From NCBI GenBank assembly GCA_958295905.1, contig OY282382.1, positions 1-64,000 on the forward strand: a stretch of DNA of 64,000 bases, in the 5' to 3' direction. This DNA is from an uncultured Vicinamibacterales bacterium (lineage in GTDB: Bacteria; Acidobacteriota; Vicinamibacteria; Vicinamibacterales; UBA8438). A model generated the notes under the pieces. The model was given only the letters and a program-made list of their open reading frames with translations, searched no databases and was not told the DNA's origin. Within the stretch, counting starts at the first letter, position 1, and every line of letters begins with the position of its first letter. Positions 46,410 through 55,182 of this stretch are shown here, piece by piece. Made by a program: the position numbers and the translations under genes.

Positions 46410-47708
46410 ATGAGATCACACATTCGCCTGACGGCGCCCGCCGTCGTGTTCGCACTCCTCCTCGTTCCCCAGACGCCCGCCGCCCAGGGGCTGGTCCGCG
46501 TCGAGCCCGAAGAAGTGGGGATGTCGTCGGAGCGGCTCGACCGCCTGAGCCTCGCCCTCGAGAGTCTCGTCGACGAGGGCCGGCTCGCCGGCGCCGTCAC
46601 CATCGTGGTCCGCCGCGGCAAGATCGCCTACCGCGAGGGCATCGGCTACCGCGACGTCGAGGCGGAGGCGCCGATGCCGTCCGACGGCATCTTCCGCATC
46701 GCGTCGCAGACCAAGGCGCTGGCCAGCGTCGGGGTCATGCTGCTGCAGGAGGAGGGGAAGCTGCTGATCACCGACCCGGTCGGCAAGTACCTCCCGGCGT
46801 TCGCCGAAACCACCGTGGCCGAGCCGGACGGCGAGGGCGGCTACGAGGTGGCGCCGGCGCGCCGGCGCATCACCATCCGCGACCTGCTGACGCACACCGC
46901 CGGCATCAGCTACGGCATGGGGCTGCTCACCAGCCGCGGGCCGGTCGCCGACGCGTGGGAAGAGGCGGGCATCACCGGCTGGTACTTCGCCGACCGCGAC
47001 GAGCCGGTCGGCGACACGATGGCGCGCCTCGCCGAGCTCCCCATGGACGCGCACCCCGGCGAGCGGTGGATCTACGGCTTCAACACCGACATCCTGGGCG
47101 CGATGATCGAGAAGATCAGCGGCCAGACCCTCGGCGACTTCCTGAAAGAGCGGTTGTTCGACCCGCTCGGGATGACCGACACCCATTTCTTTCTGCCCGA
47201 CGGCAAGCTGGGCCGGCTGGCCACCGTCTACTCGTCCGTCGGCGACGGCGGCAGCTTCGAGCGGGCCCCCGACCCCGGCCACATGGTGGGCCAGGGACAC
47301 TACGCCGACGGCCCCCGCAAGGCCTTCTCGGCCGGAGCGGGGTCGCTGTCGACGGCCACCGACTACGCCACGTTCCTGCAGATGATGCTGAACGGCGGCG
47401 AGCTGAACGGCACGCGCATCCTGTCGCGCAAGACCGTCGAGTCGATGCTCTCCGACCACCTCGGCGGCATCCCCTTCCGGCCCGGCCAGGGCTTCGGCCT
47501 CGGCTTCTCGATCACCCACGACCCCGCCGCCGCCGGCCTGCCCGGCTCGGCCGGCGAGTTCGGGTGGGGCGGCGCCTACCACTCCACCTACTGGGCCGAC
47601 CCCGAGGAAGAGCTGGTGGTGGTCTACCTGACCCAGATCATCCCCGCCATCAACCTCGACGACCAGCAGAAGGTGCGGACGCTGGTCTATCAGGCGATCG
47701 TCGACTGA
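46410..47708 (+). CDS. Secreted serine hydrolase (class C beta-lactamase family)
   Basis: A 432-residue exported enzyme (signal MRSHIRLTAPAVVFALLLVP). The nucleophile motif S-x-x-K is SQTK at 99-102 in FRIASQTKALASVG. The Tyr motif is WIYGFNTDILGAMIEK near 222, and WGGAYHSTYWADP holds the third motif. TIRDLLTHTAGISYG and PGERWIYGFNTD are typical of the esterase/DD-peptidase-like EstB branch. Beta-lactam resistance should not be assumed. The gene stands alone, with an AGAGACCGAGG ribosome site. Confidence 0.88.
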   Translation: MRSHIRLTAPAVVFALLLVPQTPAAQGLVRVEPEEVGMSSERLDRLSLALESLVDEGRLAGAVTIVVRRGKIAYREGIGYRDVEAEAPMPSDGIFRIASQTKALASVGVMLLQEEGKLLITDPVGKYLPAFAETTVAEPDGEGGYEVAPARRRITIRDLLTHTAGISYGMGLLTSRGPVADAWEEAGITGWYFADRDEPVGDTMARLAELPMDAHPGERWIYGFNTDILGAMIEKISGQTLGDFLKERLFDPLGMTDTHFFLPDGKLGRLATVYSSVGDGGSFERAPDPGHMVGQGHYADGPRKAFSAGAGSLSTATDYATFLQMMLNGGELNGTRILSRKTVESMLSDHLGGIPFRPGQGFGLGFSITHDPAAAGLPGSAGEFGWGGAYHSTYWADPEEELVVVYLTQIIPAINLDDQQKVRTLVYQAIVD

Positions 47709-47821
47709 CGCCCCGGCGCCGTCGGCGCCCGCGGAGAGACGGCGCCTCGGGTCGAACCCGAGGCGCCTGAACGCGCACGGGAATGCGCGGACACGACCAC
47801 GGACGATTCCAAGAACACGTC

Positions 47822-49247
47822 ATGCCCGGCGCCATTCCCGAAGACCGAACGCCGCTCACGTTCACGTTCCGGAACATCGGCCCCATCGAAAATGCCGAAC
47901 TGCAGCTCGGCGACCTCACGATAATCGCCGGCCGCAACAACACCGGCAAGACCTACCTCGTCTACAGCCTGTACGGCTTCCTGAAGACATGGGAGAACTG
48001 GTCCGGGCCCGTTCTCACCTCCCGTGCCGCGGCCTGGTATCCCACGTTCGAAGAGCTCAGCCAACAGATCGCCGACAACGGGCAGGCTGAGCTCCCGGTG
48101 GATCCGGACGCCCTGAACCGCGAGCGCGACGCGGCCATGAACGCGTTGACGAGACGGTTCTCCGAAAACGGCTTGGCCGCCGTTTTCAGCTCCCCCGCCC
48201 GAGAAGTTCGACAACGCTTCCATAGGTGTCAAGCTGGGCGCGGAGTTTCCCGGGAGCGAAGTCTCCGCGGAACCCGAAGATTCGCCATCGATCCGCTACG
48301 ACGGAACGGTCCTTTCCGCCGCCGGTGTTCAGCCCGGAAGCGGGCGACTCCATCCAATGGTTCTACGGCGTCACCTCTGGCGCCGGTATCTCCGCTTCAT
48401 GTTCCCCGAGTTGCCGTCGGACCCGTTCGTGCTTTCCGCCGAGCGCATCGGGATTTCGCTCTTCTACCGCGAGCTCGACTTCCGAAAGAGCCAACTCGTC
48501 GATCTGCTGCAGAAGTACGGGGACCGCCAAGGCAAGGACCGCAAGAACCCTGATTTTCCGTTCCATTTGTTCGACGAAGCAGTCAGTCGGTACGCGCTTC
48601 CCATCAAGGAAAACATCGACTACACCCGTAGCATTCCCGATCTCCGCAAGCAAAAGAGCGAAGTCTACGATGACGGTTTCTTCAAGGACATCCGAAGGTT
48701 GATGGACGGTTACTATGCGGCTTCCAGTGATGCGATCGAGTTTCGATCCGTCGCACGCAGCAAACACGCTTTCGCCATTCCCCTGCATCTTGCGTCCTCA
48801 TCAGCACGCGGCCTCTCGGACTTGTACTTCTTTCTGCGTCACGTTGCCCGACGGAACCATCTTCTCATCATTGACGAGCCCGAGAGTCATCTCGACACCG
48901 CCAACCAGGTACTGCTGGCGCGATTGCTGGCGCGCCTCGTGCGAGCTGGATTGAAGGTGCTCTTGACCACCCACAGCGACTACCTCATCAAGGAACTCAA
49001 CAACCTGATCATGTTGAGTTGCTCGTTCGACAACAAAGCAAGAGTACGGAGGAGGCTGAAATACGCCAAGGATGACTGCATCGCACCGGAACGGATCCGG
49101 GCGTACATCGCGCAAGCAAACAGCTTAACTCGATGCGAGGTCGGCGAGTTCGGCATCGATATGCCGAACTTCGATGAGACCATCAACAAGATAAACGACG
49201 TGGCCAACGAGCTGGCCATGCGCTTGACGGAAGAATCGAACGGTTGA
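47822..49247 (+). CDS. AAA family ATPase (AAA_15/OLD-like), frameshifted
   Basis: Read through one frameshift this is a 475-residue ABC-type ATPase. First frame: LTFTFRNIGPIENAELQLGD and LTIIAGRNNTGKTYLVYSLY (Walker A GRNNTGKT). At C5 (48192-48196) the frame changes; the second gives PPEKFDNASIGVKLGAEFPG, LPSDPFVLSAERIGISLFYR, ASSSARGLSDLYFFLRHVAR (signature), HLLIIDEPESHLDTANQVLL (Walker B) and VLLTTHSDYLIKELNNL (H-loop). It is followed 1 bp later by a nuclease-like partner, so they form a two-gene module like several anti-phage ATPase/effector pairs. Whether the shift is real or a read error is open. Confidence 0.78.
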
Positions 49248-49248
49248 C

Positions 49249-49795
49249 ATGTCACTCGTCTCCGAACTGCCGGGAATCGTGGACGCCGTCGCGCTCGCGC
49301 CCGCGAACGCCGACGGCGTCCTCTTGACCGACGAGCAATCCGGAATGCAGGTGCAGGTCCTGGCTCGAGTACCAATCGCTGCGATCCGCTTGGGAAGCGC
49401 GGGGGTGGGTCACGTTCCACGCCTCAACCTGCACGCCGGCTTGAACCTGATCTGCGACCCTGCTGGTCGCGGAGTTGAACGGTCGCACGCATGCGATTCT
49501 CGTAGAGCTCAAGACAACCTGGGAGCCGAAAGCAAGAGACCAAGTGCGCCGCTCGCTGCCGCTATTGGCGTACCTGCGGACCGTATGCGAAGTCGAGCGT
49601 GAGGCTCCCTTCGACGATGGCAGGATGGAGACCGGTTATCTGGTCATCTGCGAGAACCGCCGGCTGAACAAACAACCCTTGAGGGCGGAACCGGCCAAGA
49701 CCGTCGACAGCGAAGACTACAGAAATATCAGAGTCCGGACCTATATCGGCACGACGGTCTCACTTGAAGTTCTGACGGGCTTATCTCCACGCTGA
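49249..49795 (+). CDS. Nuclease-like partner of the ATPase, frameshifted
   Basis: About 180 residues in two frames joined near 49455. The first opens MSLVSELPGIVDAVALAPAN and VPRLNLHAGLNLICD; the second continues DLLVAELNGRTHAILVELKT, TWEPKARDQVRRSLPLLAYL and RVRTYIGTTVSLEVLTGL. Deleting one C in CCC at the join gives CDLLVAELNG...ILVELK, a D-x(12-14)-E-x-K arrangement that fits a PD-(D/E)XK nuclease core. It begins directly after the ATPase stop, so co-translation is likely. No named family was recognised; an effector role is inferred. Confidence 0.6.
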
Positions 49796-49942
49796 ACATC
49801 GTCCGCCGGCGGCGAGACAGGCGGACGATTCCGGGCTGTCGAACTTCCCCGTCGCCATTTCGTTACCGGCAGCCACAGTAAAAATGGCCTCGCTCCCCGC
49901 CCCTGGTACGCCGGGCAGGAACCTGCCGGTCATGGTCGCCAT
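49781..49942 (-). CDS. Small open frame downstream of the nuclease-like gene
   Basis: 53 residues (MATMTGRFLPGVPGAGSEAI, FTVAAGNEMATGKFDSPESS, ACLAAGGRCSAWR) starting 3 bp after the stop of the minus-strand nuclease-like gene. No family was recognised and coding is uncertain; close spacing is the only support. Confidence 0.25.
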   Translation of the reverse strand: MATMTGRFLPGVPGAGSEAIFTVAAGNEMATGKFDSPESSACLAAGGRCSAWR

Positions 49943-49944
49943 CA

Positions 49945-50682
49945 CTACGCTTCGGGGCACACGGAAGCCAATCCGTCGAAGGCATCGCGCACCTGCCGGC
50001 CCGCCTCTGTGAGCGTGGCCGCGTCGCACGCCGCCCGGACTTCTCCTCCGGTGGCAAATGGCAGACGGTGGAACCACTCGGGGAATTCCAGCACGTCAAG
50101 GGACATCGACAACCCTTTCATCTTCGATCCGATATCGAACCGCGTGAGGTGTTCGCGTGCTCGCACGAGGCTATCCCGCAGGCCCGGGTCCGTGTAGTAG
50201 TGGGCCGGTGCCGCAACCTGGAGAGAAATCTCACAGGCCCGCATCACCGCACGGCGCCTGACCGGCAGCCTGTTACTGTACATCCTGCAAAAGAGGTAGG
50301 CGGCACCGTAGCGTAGGATCTGGCGCACACTTTTCGACGGGCCGTCGCTGTCCCATTTCAATTCGACGAGGCGCACATGGCGGTCCGCCTCGTGCCAGTG
50401 CACCAGATCGACGTTGCTGCGTCTGGTGCGGGAAGAACCGCCGATGCCCGATGCGGTCGGACACTGATTGAACCATCCCGGCATGTGCCCGTTCCCGGCC
50501 AACATCGCGACAGCTTTCTCGAGCATCGTCTCCCGACCCGGATTGTGGGCTAAGCGGGTTGCTCGCCGAAGTGTCCAGAGCTTTTGTGAAGTCGACGAAG
50601 GATACGGAATATTGGCTTCCATCTGGTCAAGGATCTCCGCGATGTTCTCCATATCCTTGGTCCCGTCGAACAGTCTCGCCAT
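49945..50682 (-). CDS. PD-(D/E)XK nuclease-like protein of unknown family
   Basis: A 245-residue protein with a strong ribosome site (GGAGGAGGGG) before the ATG at 50682. A helical N-terminal half (MARLFDGTKDMENIAEILDQ, SQKLWTLRRATRLAHNPGRE) is followed by RTRRSNVDLVHWHEADRHVR and LVELKWDSDGPSKSVRQILR, a D-x(13)-E-x-K core, then YGAAYLFCRMYSNRLP. Layout fits a restriction-like nuclease. It lies opposite to the ATPase module and between two copies of that module's ATPase end. Function is inferred from motif and context only. Confidence 0.6.
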   Translation of the reverse strand: MARLFDGTKDMENIAEILDQMEANIPYPSSTSQKLWTLRRATRLAHNPGRETMLEKAVAMLAGNGHMPGWFNQCPTASGIGGSSRTRRSNVDLVHWHEADRHVRLVELKWDSDGPSKSVRQILRYGAAYLFCRMYSNRLPVRRRAVMRACEISLQVAAPAHYYTDPGLRDSLVRAREHLTRFDIGSKMKGLSMSLDVLEFPEWFHRLPFATGGEVRAACDAATLTEAGRQVRDAFDGLASVCPEA

Positions 50683-50984
50683 CCCCTCCTCCAGGACCAC
50701 ACCAGCCGGGGCTCTGCCACGCCGGGTCACTTCCCCCACGCAATTGGCCACAACGGAGATCCTTACGTGACGCCTGACACTATAATAACAGACTGTCCTG
50801 TTCCCGGATCTCTTCGACCAGCCCCTCGTCGCCACGTTCGACCAACGTCCGGCAAGCTCTGACGGCGGCGGGGTTCTGCTCAAGGCGGGCCGAGCGGGTG
50901 ACGGCTTGGTCAAGGCGTTCGCAGGATGTCTGACCGACAAACGCGCCCCGGAGAAGATTCGGCATATCCAGGAGCGACGAACCG

Positions 50985-51090
50985 CGCGTACGGTTTCCAC
51001 TCGGCCGGTGCGCTCATCTCGATGCTGTTCCTGTGCTGCGGAGGCATCGAACTGGCGCCGCCCCTACCCACACGCATTTGAGGAGATTCT
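50985..51090 (+). repeat. Dispersed module, family E, copy 2
   Basis: Near-identical to 24566-24683 (CGCGCGTACGGTTTCCACTC, TCGATGCTGTTCCTGTGCTG, TGCGGAGGCATCGAA). Its right end joins the duplicated ATPase sequence. Confidence 0.8.
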
Positions 51091-51262
51091 GAAATACGCC
51101 AAGGATGACTGAATCGCACCGGAACGGATCCGGGCGTACATCGCGCAAGCAAACGGCTTGACTCGATGCGAGGTCGCCATGCGCTTGACGGAAGAATCGA
51201 ACGGTTGACATGTCACTCGTCTCCGAACTACCGAAATCGTGGACGCCGTCGCGCCCGCGCCC
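51091..51262 (+). pseudogene. Duplicated end of the ATPase gene and start of its partner
   Basis: About 170 bp repeat 49058-49295: AAATACGCCAAGGATGACTG, ATCCGGGCGTACATCGCGCA, GACGGAAGAATCGAACGGTT and GACATGTCACTCGTCTCCGA. The copy has an early stop (GACTGA), lacks about 66 bp, and breaks off in the partner gene's ninth codon or so. It cannot be functional. Confidence 0.85.
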
Positions 51263-51276
51263 CGGGGGGGCTTCCC

Positions 51277-51795
51277 TCAGAATCCCAGGGACACCGACAG
51301 AACGGCACCGTCGCGTGACAGGCGGGGAGAAACGGCGAGACGCCGGTTGGAAGGCGCCGCACGGTAGATGACCCGCGAACCTTGGTGCAGGGAGTCCAGG
51401 CCGGCGCCGATACCGGCGCCGGCCGCTCCGAACAACGCGTACCACGACGCGCTGCCGCCGCCCTCGCCAACGACGAGAATCAGGGCAAGGGCCACGCCCA
51501 CGCCGGACGCGAATCCGAACACGGCGCCGTTCGTGAGCGAGTCGCGCTCCCGGCGCCGGACGACGGAGACGTCGTCCCGGTTCAGATCGCGGCGAAGGGC
51601 GCCCGCTTGCAGGGAGAGGATGGACGGGGACAGATCGACGATCCGCCCCTGCAACTTCTGACCGCCGCTGTCGGTGACGGTGACGCGGTCTCCCTGATTG
51701 AGCTCGAGCGCCAGCCGGTCGAACGAGAGGCTCTGGGCCCCGGCGAGCGGGGCCGTCGCCGTTGCCGCTGCGAGAACGAGAACGATTCGAGTCAT
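51277..51795 (-). CDS. Hypothetical secreted/envelope protein
   Basis: 172 residues from the ATG at 51795: a signal peptide (MTRIVLVLAAATATAPLAGA), then LALELNQGDRVTVTDSGGQK and LQGRIVDLSPSILSLQAGAL, an SH3-like or LSm-like small beta domain, and a Gly-rich glycine-zipper hairpin (GAVFGFASGVGVALALILVV, YALFGAAGAGIGAGLDSLH). Such proteins are common and unstudied in Acidobacteriota. The gene is single, next to tRNA-Asn. Confidence 0.7.
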   Translation of the reverse strand: MTRIVLVLAAATATAPLAGAQSLSFDRLALELNQGDRVTVTDSGGQKLQGRIVDLSPSILSLQAGALRRDLNRDDVSVVRRRERDSLTNGAVFGFASGVGVALALILVVGEGGGSASWYALFGAAGAGIGAGLDSLHQGSRVIYRAAPSNRRLAVSPRLSRDGAVLSVSLGF

Positions 51796-52037
51796 TCCAT
51801 TCCCTCCGCGCGGTGGATGCCGAAGAGCCTCGAACCCGGCGCCCACCGACCTCCGGGGTCGCCGCTTCTGCCGGGGAATGCGTCAGGCGGCGGCAAACCG
51901 GCTCATCCGGTCCGGGTTCCCCGCGACCTGCGCCGCCGGGAGCGGTTCCGTGGTGACGAAGGCGCGGGGGTCGAGCGGCGCGCTTCCCGCCGGTCGCGGG
52001 GCGCCGGCCGGGTGCGGAACGACAACAGGTAGGAAGG

Positions 52038-52113
52038 TGGCTCCTCAGGTTGGACTCGAACCAACAACCCTCCGGTTAACAGCCGGATGCTCTGCCAATT
52101 GAGCTACTGAGGA
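52038..52113 (-). tRNA. tRNA-Asn (GTT), CCA encoded
   Basis: A 76-nt cloverleaf on the minus strand. The acceptor stem TCCTCAG pairs with CTGAGGA, the discriminator is G and CCA is encoded. The D-arm is GCTCAATTGGCAGAGC, the anticodon loop CTGTTAA gives GUU, and the T-arm is TTGGTTCGAGTCCAA. Confidence 0.96.
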
Positions 52114-52197
52114 ACACGTGGCAGCCGCGGGCGGCGCCCGATGAGAAGCTGAGGCACCGGACGAAGCCCCGATCATAGAGGACCGGCGCCCGCAGCG

Positions 52198-52818
52198 TCA
52201 AATTTCGGGGTCCGGCGGGGGCGATTTCGCCGATCGCGCCCCCAGCAGTTGCCACAACGCGGCGAGCAGTCCCAGGCTCAGCCACCCCACCGCGAACGGC
52301 ACCTGCCCAAGGGCCGGGGCCAAGGGATACATCCGCCACAGGTCGCCGCCGACCACCGCCTGCGCGCCGGGGTGCCCCACGAGCGCGAGGACCCCCACGA
52401 GGGCGGTCCACGCGCCGCCGAAGGCGGTCCCCACGATGATGACGTGGCGCTGCAGGACCACTGCGATGCTCGCGCCGATGAGACACGCGAGGATGACCAT
52501 CCAGGCCTCGGGCTCGCCGCCGGCCGGGGGCCAGGAGAGGTTGAGGACCAGCACCCCGACGCCGGCCCCCGCCACCGCCACCGCCGCCAGATAGACGACG
52601 AGCAGCACCGCGGCCCCGGCCAAGCCGCCCACGATGACCACCGCGGCCGCCGGCCACGACGGCAGCGTGCCGACGAACAACGACGTGACCCAGGCGCCCC
52701 CCGCGAACCCGTACAGCACCAGCAGCCACCGAAACAACCGGTAGCCCAGGAAGCAGGTCACCAGCCCGGCCGCCAGTAGAATGATCGCCGCCAGGACCTG
52801 CGGCGACAGGAAGGCCAT
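52198..52818 (-). CDS. DUF4203-like multi-pass membrane protein
   Basis: About 206 residues from the ATG at 52818, almost all hydrophobic: VLAAIILLAAGLVTCFLGYR, WLLVLYGFAGGAWVTSLFVG, AAVVIVGGLAGAAVLLVVYL, AGAGVGVLVLNLSW, VILACLIGASIAVVLQRHVI and VPFAVGWLSLGLLAALWQLL, seven helices. This resembles DUF4203/TM7S3-like proteins of unknown function. Its start is only 9 bp from that of the divergent fusion gene, so their promoters must overlap each other's coding sequence or the true starts lie further in. Confidence 0.6.
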   Translation of the reverse strand: MAFLSPQVLAAIILLAAGLVTCFLGYRLFRWLLVLYGFAGGAWVTSLFVGTLPSWPAAAVVIVGGLAGAAVLLVVYLAAVAVAGAGVGVLVLNLSWPPAGGEPEAWMVILACLIGASIAVVLQRHVIIVGTAFGGAWTALVGVLALVGHPGAQAVVGGDLWRMYPLAPALGQVPFAVGWLSLGLLAALWQLLGARSAKSPPPDPEI

Positions 52819-52827
52819 CCCGCCATT

Positions 52828-55065
52828 ATGCCGGCGCGCGTCGAAGCGCCGCAACACGCGATGCCCGACGCTTCGACCCCGGCCCGCCGCCCGAGACCAT
52901 TCTCCCCGGCCGGCCTAGCCGCGGCGGCGGCGGGCGTCGCGCTGTTCGTCTACTTCGTCGAACGCACCGGCGCCGCGAACATCGCGGCGGGGGCCGGCCG
53001 CCTCGGGTGGACTTTCCCGGCGATCGTGGCCCTCGGCGGCCTGCGGCTCGCCGCGCGGGCTCTGGCTTGGCGCAACTGCCTCGACGACCGGCACCGCCTG
53101 ACCCGCCGGCACGCGTTCTGCGCCGTGGTCGCTGGCGATACGCTGGGGAACCTGACCCCGCTGGGCCCGCTCGCCGGCGAGCCGGCGAAGGCCCTGTTCG
53201 CGGTCGACCGCGAGCCGGCGGCGCGCACCCTCCCGGCCCTCGCCGTCGAGAATCTGTTCTTCACCCTGTCGGCGGCCCTCGTCGTCGCCGGCGGGGCGAT
53301 CGCCCTGGTGCTCCGGCTCGGTCCGGCCCACCGAGGGTGGATGGCCGGCGCGGCGCTGGCGGCGACGCTCGTTCTGCTGATCATGGCCCTCCATGGGGTG
53401 ATGTGGCGGCGCCGGCATCCCGCCAGCGGTCTGCTCGCGGGGGCCGCGCGGCTCGGTCCGGCGGCGAACCGCCTCGGGGGCTGGGCCGAACGGGTGCGCC
53501 GGGTCGAGCATCGCGTGCACGACCTGTACCCCCGCGCGCCCCGCCGGCTCGCCGCCGTGGCCGGCTGGGAGCTCGGCTTCCACGCCCTCGCGATCCTCGA
53601 GATTCACCTCGTGCTCGCGTTCGTCAGCGCCGTGCCGCCGACCCTGCTCGACGCGTTCGTCCTCGAATCGACGAACCGCCTCCTGGCCGCCGCGTTCAAG
53701 GTCGTCCCGCTGCGCATCGGCGTGGACGAAGCAGGCGCCGCCGCGGTGGCTGAACTGCTGGCGTTGGGCGGCGGCGCCGGGGTCACCCTGGCCATCGTGC
53801 GCAAGGCGCGCATGCTGGTGTGGATGGCCGCCGGGATCGTGCTGCTGGCGCGCCGGGGGCTGCTGGCGCGCCGCCGCGGAGGCGGCGCGGCGGCGCCGGC
53901 GGCGGACGGTCCGGAGGCGCCCGCGCCAAGCCACCCGGCTGGCGCCCGGCAGCCGAAGGTCCGAGAAGCTGTCGCGGTGGCCGCGGACAGTTCGGAGGAG
54001 CCCGCGCCACACCACCACGCCGTAGTGGTGGCCACGGACGGTCCGGAAGCACCCGCGCCGCGCCGCCCGGCTGGCGCCCGGCAGCCGGAGGTCCGAGAGG
54101 CTGTCGCGGTGGCCGCCGACAGTTCGGAGGAGCCCGCGCCACACCGCCACGCCGTAGTGGTGGCCACGGACGGTCCGGTAGCACCCGCGCCGCGCCGCCC
54201 GGCTGGCGCCCGGCAGCCGGAGGTCCGAGAGGCTGTCGCGGTGGCCGCGGACGGTCCGGTAGCACCCGCGCCGCGCCGCCACACCGTAGTGGTGGCCGCG
54301 GACAGTCCGGAGGCGCCCGCGCCACGCGGCCCGGCGGTCGTGGTGATGGCGCGCTCGCCGCGGGGCGCGCGGGCGCCCAAGACGCGGCTGGCCGGCGTGC
54401 TGACCAACGTGGAGGACCGGCGGCGGCTGTACGCCGCCTTCCTGACCGACGTCGTCTCGGCGTGCCGCACCGTGGCGGGGACCACCGTCCGGGTCGCGTA
54501 CACCCCCGACGGCGGACCGCTAGGGTTCGCCCCGGTCGGGATCGCCGGCGGAGAGCTGATGCCGCAACGGGGGGCCAGCCTGGGCGACCGCGAGCGCGGC
54601 GTCTTCGAAGACTTGTTCCGCGGCGGGTTCTCGCCGGTGGTGATGATAGGCTCCGACCTGCCGGGGCTGCCGGCGGCGCGGATCGGCGACGCGCTCGACC
54701 GGCTGGCCGCGGCACGCGACACGGCGGTGCTGGGTCCCACCCCGGACGGCGGCTACTACCTGCTCGGACTCGCCCGTCCCGGAACCGGACGCGCGGTGCC
54801 GGATCTGTTCACCGGCATCCGCTGGAGCAGCGCCCGGACCCGCGCCGACACCGTGGCTGCGGCTGAACGATGCGGGCTGCAGGTCGTGCTGCTGGACCCG
54901 TGGCGCGACGTCGACGACGCGGCGGACCTCGCCGAGCTTCGCATCACGCTTGCCGGCCCGGGTGCCGGCCGGGCCCCCGCCACCGCATCCGTGTTGCAGG
55001 ACCTGGCGGCCCGGAATCGCGGACTCACATCCCGCGGCGGCCCTCCATCGCCTTCGGCATCGTGA
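52828..55065 (+). CDS. Flippase-like membrane domain fused to a DUF2064 glycosyltransferase
   Basis: A 745-residue fusion. Residues 20-345 are a UPF0104/LPG-synthase-type flippase domain (VALGGLRLAARALAWRNCLD, LGNLTPLGPLAGEPAKALFA, FKVVPLRIGVDEAGAAAVAE). Residues 370-500 are a Pro/Ala linker with three 44-residue repeats. From about 500 on is a complete TIGR04282/DUF2064 glycosyltransferase-like domain (VVMARSPRGARAPKTRLAGV, VMIGSDLPGLPAARIGDALD, VLGPTPDGGYYLLGLARPGT). The two parts are usually separate genes. A lipid-linked sugar transfer role is inferred. The last 20 residues are read through a duplicated recR end, so the native C-terminus may be lost. An internal ATG at 52861 may be the start. 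Confidence 0.82.
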   Translation: MPARVEAPQHAMPDASTPARRPRPFSPAGLAAAAAGVALFVYFVERTGAANIAAGAGRLGWTFPAIVALGGLRLAARALAWRNCLDDRHRLTRRHAFCAVVAGDTLGNLTPLGPLAGEPAKALFAVDREPAARTLPALAVENLFFTLSAALVVAGGAIALVLRLGPAHRGWMAGAALAATLVLLIMALHGVMWRRRHPASGLLAGAARLGPAANRLGGWAERVRRVEHRVHDLYPRAPRRLAAVAGWELGFHALAILEIHLVLAFVSAVPPTLLDAFVLESTNRLLAAAFKVVPLRIGVDEAGAAAVAELLALGGGAGVTLAIVRKARMLVWMAAGIVLLARRGLLARRRGGGAAAPAADGPEAPAPSHPAGARQPKVREAVAVAADSSEEPAPHHHAVVVATDGPEAPAPRRPAGARQPEVREAVAVAADSSEEPAPHRHAVVVATDGPVAPAPRRPAGARQPEVREAVAVAADGPVAPAPRRHTVVVAADSPEAPAPRGPAVVVMARSPRGARAPKTRLAGVLTNVEDRRRLYAAFLTDVVSACRTVAGTTVRVAYTPDGGPLGFAPVGIAGGELMPQRGASLGDRERGVFEDLFRGGFSPVVMIGSDLPGLPAARIGDALDRLAAARDTAVLGPTPDGGYYLLGLARPGTGRAVPDLFTGIRWSSARTRADTVAAAERCGLQVVLLDPWRDVDDAADLAELRITLAGPGAGRAPATASVLQDLAARNRGLTSRGGPPSPSAS
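53941..54336 (+). repeat. 132-bp tandem repeat inside the fusion gene (3 units)
   Basis: Units start at 53941, 54073 and 54205 with GGCGCCCGGCAGCCG and encode a 44-residue Pro/Ala/Val segment (GARQPEVREAVAVAADSSEE, PAPHRHAVVVATDG). A partial fourth unit leads into the glycosyltransferase domain. The units differ by a few bases. Confidence 0.9.
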
Positions 55066-55085
55066 TCTCGTCGGCGTACTCGAGG
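55006..55085 (+). repeat. Duplicate of the recR 3' end
   Basis: 80 bp (GCGGCCCGGAATCGCGGACT to GTCGGCGTACTCGAGG) repeat 55781-55860, the recR terminus, with two or three substitutions, in the same orientation. The copy forms the last codons and stop of the flippase/glycosyltransferase fusion. Confidence 0.88.
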
Positions 55086-55131
55086 GTGCCGGCCCGGCCC
55101 CCGCTACCGCGTCCATGATGCAGGACCTGGC

Positions 55132-55182
55132 GGCTCGTCACGTCATAATATTCGGATAGACGGACTTGAGTCGAATGATGCG
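55132..55182 (+). repeat. Dispersed repeat family F, copy 2
   Basis: CGTCACGTCATAATATTCGG and AGACGGACTTGAGTCGAA also occur at 22418-22470. It lies between two genes and has no conserved frame. Confidence 0.7.

Noticed and set aside
53941-54336. Regular repeats that could suggest a CRISPR array
   Set aside because: Units are 132 bp, contiguous without spacers and in frame inside a coding region; no cas genes.
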